Shown in pieces: positions 16,072 through 24,590 of a stretch of 64,000 nt of DNA. Below the pieces are notes generated by a model, which was not told where the DNA came from, made no database searches, and saw only the letters and a list, made by a program, of their open reading frames with translations. The DNA comes from Pseudomonadales bacterium. Lineage in GTDB: Bacteria; Pseudomonadota; Gammaproteobacteria; Pseudomonadales; Halieaceae. Position numbers and translations under genes: made by a program. How positions within the stretch are numbered: position 1 is the stretch's first letter; each line of letters opens with the position of its first letter. The stretch is from positions 310,001 to 374,000 of the forward strand of contig JACKNV010000002.1 in assembly GCA_024234735.1 (NCBI GenBank). Direction: 5' to 3'.

Positions 16072-16974
16072 TCAGTCGTTCACCCCGGGGAACTGGTATT
16101 CGTGTCCCCACAGGTCGCCCTCGGTAGACACGGTGGGGGTGTAGTTGTCCCAGTCTACCAGTAGCCCGTCATAGCCGTACTCGAAGGCGATCCCGCCGGG
16201 TGCGAGCACGTAGAACGAACACATATTGTCGTTAACGTGGCGGCCCAGGCTGGCGATGATGGGATGCCCGGCAGCCTTGGCCCGGTCCATGGCCAGGCCC
16301 ACTTCGTCCAGGGTCTGCACCTCGACCATCACGTGAACCGCGCCTGACGGGTGCGGCTGATCGTACAGCGCCAGCGAATGTTGCCGGGGGTTGTCGGCGT
16401 GCATGAACACCACCCGTGAAGGAGGCGTGGCAAGCCGCAGGTCATCGCAGATCGCCAGGCCCAGCAGATCGGTGTAGAAGCGGATGGTGGTCTCGCTCTG
16501 TGGCGCCGGCAGCACCGCGTGGCCGAAGCCCAGGTCGGCGCCTGCCGCGTCAGCCGTGACAAAACCCCTGACTCCCGCGGGTGAGTTGAAGGGGCGGTAG
16601 TCCAGCTGGCGGCCGTAGTAGAGCTCTATCACGTTGCCCGACGGATCGCTGGCGGTGACAAACTCTGTCACGCAGCGGCGCTGCGCCTCGGCGCTGTCGC
16701 CGGGCACGCATTCATGTCCCGCCGCGGTCAGGGCATCGCAACAGCGTTGCCAGTCGGCCGCGGTGCGGCATTCCAGGCCCACCGCCAGCAGGCGATCCTG
16801 CTCCCCGCTGCTCACCATGAAACGGAACGGGTGATTGTCCATGCGCAGGAAGCGCGCCCCCGCGCTGTCGTCCCGCGTCGCCTCCATCAATCCCAGTACC
16901 GCGGTGGCGAACTTCATCCAGGCGTCGATGTCACTGGATTCAATGTGTAGATAGCCGATGGCGGCGACGGTCAT
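16072..16974 (-). CDS. type I extradiol dioxygenase (BphC/HsaC-like, VOC family)
   Basis: 300 residues, two VOC modules. Active-site residues align with BphC in order and spacing: Fe ligands His152, His214 and Glu265, with second-sphere His199, His246 and Tyr255. These match BphC 146, 210, 260, 195, 241 and 250 at near-constant offsets. Such enzymes cleave a catechol ring next to the diol; HsaC does so in steroid ring A degradation and BphC in biphenyl degradation. The gene is alone on its strand and divergent from the DUF35/thiolase cluster, with 212 bases between starts. That supports, but does not prove, a steroid or terpenoid catechol substrate. Confidence 0.87.
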   Translation of the reverse strand: MTVAAIGYLHIESSDIDAWMKFATAVLGLMEATRDDSAGARFLRMDNHPFRFMVSSGEQDRLLAVGLECRTAADWQRCCDALTAAGHECVPGDSAEAQRRCVTEFVTASDPSGNVIELYYGRQLDYRPFNSPAGVRGFVTADAAGADLGFGHAVLPAPQSETTIRFYTDLLGLAICDDLRLATPPSRVVFMHADNPRQHSLALYDQPHPSGAVHVMVEVQTLDEVGLAMDRAKAAGHPIIASLGRHVNDNMCSFYVLAPGGIAFEYGYDGLLVDWDNYTPTVSTEGDLWGHEYQFPGVND

Positions 16975-17186
16975 AGCGCTCTCCTGTAAGTGGTCCCGGC
17001 CATGGTGCCGCAGTCACGGCAGCCGGGAAAAGCTCGAGCCATTATCGGCGATTTCCACTGGGCCCACAGCAGCTACCTGCGATTGCCACGGCGCTGGTTC
17101 AAGTAAGGGAACCCCGGGAGTTGCAGGGCCGTGCATCGCGGGGAGAAACTGGGCGCCTTCAGTGTACACAGGAGATGCGGCAACTC

Positions 17187-17639
17187 ATGTCGGCAGCAGA
17201 CATCCTGAGCCGGGATTTTGAACTCGGCTTCACCTATACCCGCTCGACCGGCCCGGTGGTGGGGCGGTTTCTCACCGACCTGCGCGAGCGCCGTATTGTC
17301 GGCAACCGCGCCAGCGACGGCAGGGTCATCGTGCCGCCCATGGAATACGACCCGGTCACCGCCGAGGCCCTCACCGACTTCGTGCAGGTGGCGGAATGCG
17401 GTGCAATCGTCAGCTGGTGCTGGGTAACGCAACCGCGGGCCGCGCACCCCCTGGACGAGCCCTTCGCCTGGGCCATGATTCGCCTGGACGGGGCGGACGT
17501 GCCGTTGATTCACTGCGTTGCGGCGGGCGCCGAGACGGAACTCGCCACCGGGGCCCGGGTGAGGGCCGTCTGGGCCGAGCAGACGCGGGGTTTCATCAGC
17601 GATATCCGTTATTTCGAGCTGGTTCAGGGAGCGAGTTGA
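17187..17639 (+). CDS. DUF35 OB-fold protein lacking zinc-ribbon cysteines
   Basis: 150 residues from ATG 17187 (ATG 17175 sits directly on the AGGAG and is less likely). The protein has the helix 'VVGRFLTDLRERRIVGNRAS', the motif PPMEYDPVT and a C-terminal OB fold ending 'GFISDIRYFELV'. The four cysteines that bind zinc in standard DUF35 proteins are replaced. DUF35 proteins partner thiolase-fold enzymes or MaoC-like hydratases as acyl-CoA-binding subunits (ChsH2 and Ltp2 complexes). It is first in a run of tightly linked catabolic genes, overlapping the next DUF35 gene by one base. Confidence 0.82.
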   Translation: MSAADILSRDFELGFTYTRSTGPVVGRFLTDLRERRIVGNRASDGRVIVPPMEYDPVTAEALTDFVQVAECGAIVSWCWVTQPRAAHPLDEPFAWAMIRLDGADVPLIHCVAAGAETELATGARVRAVWAEQTRGFISDIRYFELVQGAS

Positions 17640-18154
17640 TGTCCGATGCCGAGCATGCCGTCACCGGGATAGAATGCCCGGTCTATCTGCAGTATCACTT
17701 CACCGCGGGCAGGGCGCCGGCCCGTTTTCTAACCCGCATCCGCGAGGGTGTGCTGACTGGCCAGCGCTGCCCCCGGTGCAGCAATGTCTATATTCCCCCC
17801 AGGGGCTCCTGTCCGGCGTGCGGGGTGCCGACAGAGGAGGAGGTGGTGCTGCCGGACAAGGCCACAGTGCAATCCTTTACCGTGGTAGCCATCCCCATTC
17901 CCAACAACCCTATCGAGCCGCCCTTTGTGGTAGCCAACCTGGTCCTGGACGGCGCCAACATCGCCTTTATCCACTTGATCAGTGAATGTGACAACAGCGC
18001 GGTGCATATCGGCCAGCGTGTCCAGGCAGTGTGGAAGCCCCGGGAAGAGTGGGGCTACGCCATGGACAACATCCGCTACTTCCGCCCCCTGGACGAGCCC
18101 GACGTGCCGGTGGAGCAAATCGGCAGGCTGTCGGTCAGTGGCTGGGAGGGTTGA
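17639..18154 (+). CDS. DUF35 OB-fold protein with zinc ribbon
   Basis: 171 residues. Start ATG 17639 shares its A with the TGA of the previous gene. A rubredoxin-like zinc ribbon is intact: Cys44-x2-Cys47 and Cys58-x2-Cys61. The OB domain follows, with 'VQSFTVVAIPIPNNPIEPPFVVANLVLDG'. It probably forms a complex with one of the two thiolase-fold proteins downstream, as Rv3521-type proteins are thought to do with Ltp3/Ltp4 in mycobacterial steroid catabolism (family knowledge). The partner assignment is an inference from gene order. Confidence 0.87.
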   Translation: MSDAEHAVTGIECPVYLQYHFTAGRAPARFLTRIREGVLTGQRCPRCSNVYIPPRGSCPACGVPTEEEVVLPDKATVQSFTVVAIPIPNNPIEPPFVVANLVLDGANIAFIHLISECDNSAVHIGQRVQAVWKPREEWGYAMDNIRYFRPLDEPDVPVEQIGRLSVSGWEG

Positions 18155-18158
18155 CACT

Positions 18159-19220
18159 ATGCAGGAACTTGCAGTGGTGGCGTTCAGTCAGTCCGATTGC
18201 CTGGCCAGGGCCGGCGCCGCCAACGAGGTGGAACTCATCATGCCGCAGTTGCAGGCGGTGTACGCCCAGGTCGGTATCCGCAATGCCCAGGACGTGGATT
18301 TCGTCTGTTCCGGCAGTTGCGACTATCTGCAGGGCGCGGCGTTTGCCTTCGTTGCCGGGGTCGACGCGCTGGGGGCGGTGCCGCCCATCAAGGAATCCCA
18401 CGTGGAGATGGACGCCGCCTGGGCCCTGTACGAGGCAGTGTTGAAAATTCGCATGGGGCAGGCCGAGTCGGCGCTGCTGTACGGTTTCTCAAGGTCCTCA
18501 TCCGGGGACTTGCCCATGGTCCTGTCACAGCAACTGGACCCGTATTACCTGGCGCCGCTTTGGGTGGACAGCATCTCCCTGGCGGCCCTGCAGGCGCGCC
18601 TGTTGCTGGAGGCCGGCCTTGCCAGTGAACAGGACATGGCCGAGGTGGTGGTGCGCTCGCGGCGCAACGCCCGGGACAATCCCCATGCGCGCCTGCGCGG
18701 TGACCTGTCCATCGAGGCGTTGCTGGCCGAGGACATGTTTGTCTCACCTTTGCGCCGCGCCGATTGCGCCCCGGTGGCGGACGGGGCGGCGGCGATGATC
18801 ATCTGCACGGTGGCCAGGGCCAGGGAGTGGGGCGTGCCCTACGCGGTGCTCAGCGGTATCGATCACCGTATCGAGACCCATAACCTGGGCATGCGCGACC
18901 TGACGGATTCGCCCTCCACCCGGCTGGCTGCCCGCGCCGCCGGGGTGGCCGAGGGCCCGGTCGAGGTAGCGGAGCTGTATGCGCCCTTCAGCCACCAGGA
19001 AATCATCCTCGCCCGGGCCCTGGAACTGGGCCCGGACACCCGTGTCAATCCCAGCGGCGGGGTCCTGGCCGGCAACCTGATGATGGCCTCGGGGCTGTCC
19101 CGGGTGGGTGAAGTCTTTCGCCGCATCGTCGCCGGCGATGCCCGCCGCGGGGTGGCTCACGCCACCTCCGGTCCCTGTCTGCAGCACAACCTGGTGGCCG
19201 TCCTGGAGAGCGCCTCATGA
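18159..19220 (+). CDS. thiolase-fold protein without catalytic cysteine (Ltp4-like)
   Basis: 353 residues. It has a thiolase/SCP-x scaffold: 'DVDFVCSGSCDYLQG', 'HVEMDAAWALYEAVLKIRMGQAESALLYG', 'DGAAAMIIC' and 'NPSGGVLAGNLMMASGLSRVGE'. Where thiolases carry the nucleophilic Cys (expected near residues 83-85) there is no cysteine, so ordinary Claisen thiolysis is unlikely. Comparable proteins act as retro-aldolases (Ltp2) or as non-catalytic partners. The shortened N-terminus also fits that group. It starts four bases after the zinc-ribbon DUF35 gene and overlaps the next thiolase-fold gene by four bases, implying one complex. Confidence 0.8.
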   Translation: MQELAVVAFSQSDCLARAGAANEVELIMPQLQAVYAQVGIRNAQDVDFVCSGSCDYLQGAAFAFVAGVDALGAVPPIKESHVEMDAAWALYEAVLKIRMGQAESALLYGFSRSSSGDLPMVLSQQLDPYYLAPLWVDSISLAALQARLLLEAGLASEQDMAEVVVRSRRNARDNPHARLRGDLSIEALLAEDMFVSPLRRADCAPVADGAAAMIICTVARAREWGVPYAVLSGIDHRIETHNLGMRDLTDSPSTRLAARAAGVAEGPVEVAELYAPFSHQEIILARALELGPDTRVNPSGGVLAGNLMMASGLSRVGEVFRRIVAGDARRGVAHATSGPCLQHNLVAVLESAS

Positions 19221-20380
19221 GCAAACTGGCAGCGGTGGTCGGCATAGGCCAGACCAGGTACAAAACCCGCCGCGGCGATGTTTCCATCGCCGGCCTGGTG
19301 CGCGAGGCGGCGGCCAATGCCCTGGAGGACGCCGGCCTGGGCTGGGACGATGTGGAGGCGGTGATCATCGGCAAGGCGCCGGATATGTTCGAGGGAGTGG
19401 TCATGCCCGAGTGCTATCTCAGCGACGCCCTGGGCTGCAACGGCAAGCCCATGCTGCGGGTACACACCGCCGGTTCCGTGGGCGGCTCCACCGCACTGGT
19501 GGCCGCCTCCCACGTGCAGAGCGGCAGTTTCAGGCGGGTGCTTACTGTCACCTTCGAGAAGCAGTCGGAATCCAATGCCATGTGGGCGCTGTCCACGCCG
19601 CAGCCCTTTTCGGTGCATCTCAATGCCGGCGCCGGCGGCTATTTCGCACCCATCATCCGCGAGTACATGCGGCGCTCCGGCGCCCCCTATGACGTGGGCC
19701 TCAAGGTCGCGGTCAAGGACCGGCTGCACGGGGCGCGCAATCCGCTGGCCCACCTGCAGTTACCGCATATCACCATGCAGGAGGTGGAAGAGTCCATGAT
19801 GTTGTGGGACCCGCTGCGTTTCCTGGAGGCCTGTCCCTCCTCGGATGGGGCCTGTGCGATGGTGATCGCCGATGAGGAACTGGCCACCCGCTCGCCCAAG
19901 CCTCCGGCCTGGATTCGCGGCGGCGCCATGCGTTCCGAGCCGACCATGTATGCCGGGCGTGACGAGGTCAATCCCCGGGCCGGGCGCGATTGCGCTGCCG
20001 ACGTCTATCGCCAGGCGGGCATCACCGACCCGCGGCGCGACCTGGATTGCGCCGAGGTGTACGTACCCTTCAGCTGGTACGAACCCATGTGGCTGGAAAA
20101 CCTGGGCTTCGCGGCCGAGGGCGAGGGCTGGAAGCTGACGATGGCGGGGGCGACCTCGCTGGATGAGGGTGGCGACATTCCCTGGAACTGCTCAGGCGGG
20201 GTATTATCCTCCAACCCCATCGGCGCCTCGGGCATGATCCGCTTTGCCGAGGCCGCGCGCCAGGTGCGCGGTGACGCCGGCGCCCACCAGGTGCCCGGGG
20301 CGAGACTGGCGCTGGGTCACGCCTATGGCGGCGGCGCCCAGTTCTTCGCCATGTGGGTGGTGGGAGCGGATAAACCCTGA
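19217..20380 (+). CDS. thiolase-fold protein, Ltp3-like, Cys replaced by Ser
   Basis: 387 residues. Begins 'LAAVVGIGQTRYKTRRGDVSIAGLVREAA', typical of the SCP-x/lipid-transfer thiolase group. The nucleophile region reads VHTAGS87VGGSTAL, so Ser87 stands where Cys is expected. Later: 'CAEVYVPFSWYEPMWLENLGF' and a glycine-rich C-terminus 'LALGHAYGGGAQFFAMWVVG'. This is the pattern I recall from mycobacterial Ltp3. It may perform retro-aldol or other acyl-CoA chemistry with a DUF35 subunit. The start overlaps the previous stop (ATGA). Confidence 0.82.
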   Translation: MSKLAAVVGIGQTRYKTRRGDVSIAGLVREAAANALEDAGLGWDDVEAVIIGKAPDMFEGVVMPECYLSDALGCNGKPMLRVHTAGSVGGSTALVAASHVQSGSFRRVLTVTFEKQSESNAMWALSTPQPFSVHLNAGAGGYFAPIIREYMRRSGAPYDVGLKVAVKDRLHGARNPLAHLQLPHITMQEVEESMMLWDPLRFLEACPSSDGACAMVIADEELATRSPKPPAWIRGGAMRSEPTMYAGRDEVNPRAGRDCAADVYRQAGITDPRRDLDCAEVYVPFSWYEPMWLENLGFAAEGEGWKLTMAGATSLDEGGDIPWNCSGGVLSSNPIGASGMIRFAEAARQVRGDAGAHQVPGARLALGHAYGGGAQFFAMWVVGADKP

Positions 20381-20397
20381 GGAGTCGGACCGCAGCC

Positions 20398-22026
20398 ATG
20401 ACAGCACATTTCAATATCGCCGACATGTTCGAACTGGTGGCGGACAAGGTGCCGCAGCGGGTCGCCCTGGTCTGTGGCGACCGGCGGGTCAGCTACGCCG
20501 CCCTGGAGAGCAGGTCGAACCAGCTTGCCCACTTCCTGGCCGCGAGGGGCGTCAGGGCCGGTGACCATGTGGGCCTGTACCTGTACAACTGCAATGAGTA
20601 CCTGGAGGCGATGCTCGCCTGTTTCAAACTGCGCGCAGTGCCCATCAACGTCAACTATCGCTACGTGGAGGACGAGTTGGCGTACATATTCACCAACTCC
20701 GACATGGTGGCCTGCATCCACCATCAGGAGTTCAGCCCCCATATCGCCGCGGTGGCGGAGCAGGCGCCCGCGCTGCACACCTGTGTCCATGTTGCCGATG
20801 ACAGTGCCTGTGACCCGGCGGCCATCGGCGCGGTGGAACTGGAATCGGCCATCGCCGGGCAGAGCCCGGCGCGGGACTTCGGCGAGCGCGCCGACGACGA
20901 TCTGTTCATCCTCTACACCGGCGGCACCACCGGCATGCCCAAGGGCGTGATGTGGCCGCACAAGAGCGTATTTTTCGCCGCCATGGGTGGCGGCGGCTGG
21001 TTCCATCCGGACGGGCCCATCAGCGCGGCCGGGCAGATTGCCGACCGGGTGGGCGATTTCGTCATCGTCGGCATGGCGCTGGCGCCACTGATGCACGGCG
21101 CCTGCTGGTGGTACGCCTGTATCATGCTGCTGGCGGGCAATACCGTGGTGCTCAACCCGGCGCACTCCCTGGTGGGTGAGCAGGTGTGGGATATCGTCGA
21201 GCGCGAGCAGGTCAACGCGCTGACCATCGTCGGCGACGCCATGGCGGTACCGCTGCTGGATGCCCTGGACGCCAACCCCGGCCGCTGGCAACTGGGCTCG
21301 GTGTTCAGTGTCGGCTCCGGTGGCGCCGTGTTCTCAACCAGCAAGCAGGAGGCGTTCAAGCGGTACTTTCCCAATGTGTTCATCAGCAATTCCTTCGGCT
21401 CGTCGGAGAGCGGCAACATGGGCCTGGACGGTGGCGGCAAGCAGGGCCAGGGTCTGGGCAATGTCGCCAAGAGCGATTTCATGTCGGTGATCAGCGATGT
21501 GGAGGGCGAGCCTCACCGCCACGTGGCTCCGGGGGAAATGGGCATCTTCGCCCGCAGCGGCCACATACCGGTGGGCTACTACAACGACCCGGTCAAGACT
21601 GCGAAGACCATCGTCGAGGTGGATGGCCAGGCCTGGTTGCTGCTGGGGGACGAGGCCAGGCTGGAACAGGACAATACCATCACTGTCTTTGGCCGCGGCT
21701 CCAACTGCATCAACTCCGGTGGGGAAAAGGTATTTCCCGAGGAGGTCGAGCAGGCTTTGAAAGCCAACCCGGATATTTTCGACTGCCTGGTAGTGGGCGT
21801 GCCGGATAAGCGTTATGGCAGCAGGGTGGCGGCGGTGGTAACGGCCCGTGGCGACGCAACGCTGACCCTGGAGGCGGTGCAGGAGGATGCGCGCAAGCAT
21901 ATTGCTGGCTACAAGCTGCCGCGGGAGTTGCATGTGGTGGAGGAAGTGCCGCGGGCGCCCACTGGCAAGCCGGCGTATCCGCAGGCGCTGGAGATCGCCC
22001 TGGCTGGTGAGCATCTGGTCTCTTGA
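20398..22026 (+). CDS. acyl-CoA synthetase, FadD19-like
   Basis: 542 residues. An ANL-superfamily AMP-forming ligase: P-loop 'LYTGGTTGMPKGVMW', later 'SFGSSESGNMG', 'LLLGDEARLEQDNTITVFGRGSNCINSGGEKVFPEEVE' and C-terminal Lys in 'RAPTGKPAYPQAL'. It activates a carboxylate to its CoA thioester. The 'KGVMW' region and the neighbours recall FadD19, the steroid C24/C26 carboxylate ligase; the substrate is inferred. It lies 17 bases after the Ltp3-like gene. Confidence 0.88.
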   Translation: MTAHFNIADMFELVADKVPQRVALVCGDRRVSYAALESRSNQLAHFLAARGVRAGDHVGLYLYNCNEYLEAMLACFKLRAVPINVNYRYVEDELAYIFTNSDMVACIHHQEFSPHIAAVAEQAPALHTCVHVADDSACDPAAIGAVELESAIAGQSPARDFGERADDDLFILYTGGTTGMPKGVMWPHKSVFFAAMGGGGWFHPDGPISAAGQIADRVGDFVIVGMALAPLMHGACWWYACIMLLAGNTVVLNPAHSLVGEQVWDIVEREQVNALTIVGDAMAVPLLDALDANPGRWQLGSVFSVGSGGAVFSTSKQEAFKRYFPNVFISNSFGSSESGNMGLDGGGKQGQGLGNVAKSDFMSVISDVEGEPHRHVAPGEMGIFARSGHIPVGYYNDPVKTAKTIVEVDGQAWLLLGDEARLEQDNTITVFGRGSNCINSGGEKVFPEEVEQALKANPDIFDCLVVGVPDKRYGSRVAAVVTARGDATLTLEAVQEDARKHIAGYKLPRELHVVEEVPRAPTGKPAYPQALEIALAGEHLVS

Positions 22027-22159
22027 TTGCCCCTCAGCTGGAGCAGCGCTTTTCGTGTGATTGAGTTGTGCCTATCCAGACGGTCGTCAAAACGGGTGTG
22101 GTGTCCCGGTAGCCCCATCCCTGGAGCGATGCCGAACCAGACGTAGAAAAAGGCAGAAA

Positions 22160-22978
22160 ATGAAAGAGCTAAGCATAAGCACCCACAACTGCATAGTCGA
22201 ACAGGACGGCCACGTACTGATCGTCACCCTCAACCGTCCCGAGGCCAGGAACGCCTTCAGCCCCGAGATGCTGCTGGGCATGTACCGGGCCTGGCGGCTC
22301 CTGGACGAGGACGACGAATTGTACTGCGCCATCCTCACCGCCAACGGCGACACCTTCTGCGCCGGCATGGACCTCAAGGCCGGTGCCGAGGGACAGCAGC
22401 GCTCCACCGAGGAATTCATGGCGGTCATGGCCGAGGTCCCCAACGTGCACTGGCAGGCGCTGCTGCGCGACAACCGCCCCGGCAAACCCGTGATCCTGGC
22501 CGTGGAGGGTTACGCGCTGGCCGGTGGCACAGAGATCCTGCAGGGCACCGATATCCGGGTGGCGGCCGACAACGCCGTGTTCGGCGTGACCGAGGTGGCG
22601 CGCGGCCTGTATCCCATGGCCGGGTCCACCGTGCGGCTGCGGCGCCAGATACCATACTGCCTGGCCGCGGAAATGCTGTTGTGCGCGGAGCACGTGAGCG
22701 CCGCCCGGGCCCTGGAAATGGGCCTGCTTAACAAACTGGTGCCCGCCGGGCAGAGCCTGGCGGCGGCGCGCGATTACGCCGCGCGCATCTGTGCCAACGG
22801 GCCGCTGGCGGTGCGCGCCGTGACTCGCTCCCTGCGCGAGCATCAGGAGTGCATGGACGAGGCGGCGGCGATGCTGGCCTCGGACGAACTGGCCGGGCCG
22901 GTATTCGCCTCGCAGGACGCGAAGGAGGGGATGCGCGCGTTCAAGGAAAAGCGCCCGGCCCGGTTTACCGGCGAGTGA
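22160..22978 (+). CDS. enoyl-CoA hydratase/isomerase family protein (EchA-like)
   Basis: 272 residues from ATG 22160 (AAAAGGCAG upstream). Crotonase fold: 'VLIVTLNRPEARNAFSPEML', oxyanion-hole segments 'CAGMDLKAGAE' and 'GYALAGGTEILQGTDIRVAA', C-terminal 'FKEKRPARFTGE'. The Glu pair of hydratases is only partly evident (Glu near 'VTEVARGLYP'). It probably hydrates an enoyl-CoA in the pathway served by the FadD. The 133 bases before it (22027-22159) hold no gene I can identify. Confidence 0.85.
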   Translation: MKELSISTHNCIVEQDGHVLIVTLNRPEARNAFSPEMLLGMYRAWRLLDEDDELYCAILTANGDTFCAGMDLKAGAEGQQRSTEEFMAVMAEVPNVHWQALLRDNRPGKPVILAVEGYALAGGTEILQGTDIRVAADNAVFGVTEVARGLYPMAGSTVRLRRQIPYCLAAEMLLCAEHVSAARALEMGLLNKLVPAGQSLAAARDYAARICANGPLAVRAVTRSLREHQECMDEAAAMLASDELAGPVFASQDAKEGMRAFKEKRPARFTGE

Positions 22979-23043
22979 ACACGGTGGTGGCAACCTCGCC
23001 AGCGGCTGCGCATAATGGCCGTTTGCCCTGACCGGAAGACGAC

Positions 23044-23739
23044 ATGACCGATTGCGCCCAACTGTTTGATGAAATCGTGTTCAAGCGCCGCTCGCTGCGC
23101 GCCTTTTTGCCGCGCGAGGTGGAGGCAGACGAACTGCAGCGCATTTTTGCCGTGGCACAGCGCGCCCCCAGCAACTGCAATACCCAACCGTGGCTGACCC
23201 ATGTCGCCTCCGGCGCGGCCCTGCAGGCCCTGCGCGAGGAATTGCCGAAGCGCTTCATGGCCGGCGAGATCAGCCTGGATTTCCCCTATGACGGCGTGTA
23301 CCAGGGCGTGTACCGGGAGCGCCAGTACGGCTCGGCCCAGGCGCTGTACGATTCGGTAGGCATTGCCCGGGAAGACAAGGCGGCGCGGCACCGACAGTTC
23401 ATGCGCAATTTCACTTTTTTCGATGCGCCCCACGTGGCGTTCCTGTTCCTGCCCGAGCCCTTCGGCCTGCGCGAGGCCGCCGACCTGGGCATGTACGCCC
23501 AGACCCTGATGCTGGCCATGACCGCCCACGGGCTGGGTAGTTGCCCGCAGACCGCGCTGGGTTTCCAGGCGGATACCATCCGCGCCGGCCTGGGCATCGA
23601 CGCCACCAACAAGTTGCTGTTCGGCATTTCTTTCGGCTACCCGGACCCGGCGGCGCCCGCCAACAGCTGTTCCACCGATCGCGCCGGTGTGCCCGATGCG
23701 GTGAAGTTTCACAGTGCCCCACCGGTGAGTGCGACATGA
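23044..23739 (+). CDS. nitroreductase family FMN-dependent oxidoreductase
   Basis: 231 residues. Typical nitroreductase signature 'FKRRSLRAFLPREVEADELQRIFAVAQRAPSNCNTQPW' with the FMN-phosphate Arg/Ser pattern, and 'DLGMYAQTLMLAMTAHGLGSCPQTALG' in the C-terminal half. It reduces a substrate with NAD(P)H and FMN; in this setting an enone or quinone could be the target (inference). It overlaps the next hydratase gene by four bases. Confidence 0.88.
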   Translation: MTDCAQLFDEIVFKRRSLRAFLPREVEADELQRIFAVAQRAPSNCNTQPWLTHVASGAALQALREELPKRFMAGEISLDFPYDGVYQGVYRERQYGSAQALYDSVGIAREDKAARHRQFMRNFTFFDAPHVAFLFLPEPFGLREAADLGMYAQTLMLAMTAHGLGSCPQTALGFQADTIRAGLGIDATNKLLFGISFGYPDPAAPANSCSTDRAGVPDAVKFHSAPPVSAT

Positions 23740-24500
23740 GCGACGGGATACTGCTGGCGGATGACGGTGGGGTGCGGGTACTGACCCTGAACCGCCCGGA
23801 CAAGCGCAACGCCATCGATACCGCCATGTGGATCGCCCTGCGGGACGCGTTCCGGGAGGCCGCTGTGGATGACACGGTGCGCTGCGTGTTGCTGTGCGGT
23901 GCCGGGGAACACTTTTGCTCGGGTGTGGACCTGGCCAGTTTCGGCGATAGCGGCTCCGGGGAGGAGCACCCCTTCGAATCTGCCGCCCGTGCCGTGGTGG
24001 AGTTCGACAAGCCCCTGATCGCGGCGGCACAGGGGGTGGCGGTGGGCGGTGGGGCGACCGTGCTGTTTCATGCGGACATCGTCTACATCGCCGAGAGTTT
24101 TCGGCTGCGCCTGCCCTTTGCCAGCCTGGGGCTGGTGCCGGAGTGGGGCAGCAGTTATATGCTGCAGGCCAATATCGGCGCCCAGCGCGCCGCCGAGCTG
24201 TTTTACACCGCCGAGTGGGTGCCGGCCGACAAGGCCCTGGCCTACGGCCTGGCGGCGGAACGGCTGGCGGATGCCGACCTGTTTGCCCACGCCCTGCGCC
24301 GGGCCCAGGAGATTGCCCGCTGGCCGGTCAACGCCCTGCGCGAAATCAAGCGCAGCCTGCGCCTGCACCACCTGGCGGCCATCGACACCGCGATCGGCTA
24401 CGAACAGGGAGCCATGGCGCGCCAGGTCGGCTCGGCCGAGAACATCGAGGCCATCACCGCCTTCCTGGAGAAGCGACCGCCGGATTTCAGTCACTGCTAG
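23736..24500 (+). CDS. enoyl-CoA hydratase/isomerase family protein
   Basis: 254 residues, start ATG 23736 inside the previous stop (ATGA). Crotonase landmarks: 'VRVLTLNRPDKRNAID', 'CSGVDLASFGDSG', 'GVAVGGGATVLFHADIVYIAESFRLRLPFASLGLVPEWGSS' and C-terminal 'AFLEKRPPDF'. 'LGLVPEWGSS' with Glu is typical of isomerase/hydratase sites. It is the second crotonase of the cluster; the two differ clearly in sequence, so they probably serve different steps. Confidence 0.86.
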   Translation: MSDGILLADDGGVRVLTLNRPDKRNAIDTAMWIALRDAFREAAVDDTVRCVLLCGAGEHFCSGVDLASFGDSGSGEEHPFESAARAVVEFDKPLIAAAQGVAVGGGATVLFHADIVYIAESFRLRLPFASLGLVPEWGSSYMLQANIGAQRAAELFYTAEWVPADKALAYGLAAERLADADLFAHALRRAQEIARWPVNALREIKRSLRLHHLAAIDTAIGYEQGAMARQVGSAENIEAITAFLEKRPPDFSHC

Positions 24501-24590
24501 CGCCCGCGGGATATCCGGTGGCTGCATTTGCCGCTGGCAGGCGCTATCATGGGACCTCGCTCTACCTAATCACAATAAGAGACTATCGAG

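Noticed and set aside
22027..22159. Possible gene remnant between FadD and the first enoyl-CoA hydratase
   Set aside because: I see no continuous homology to a known family in any frame.
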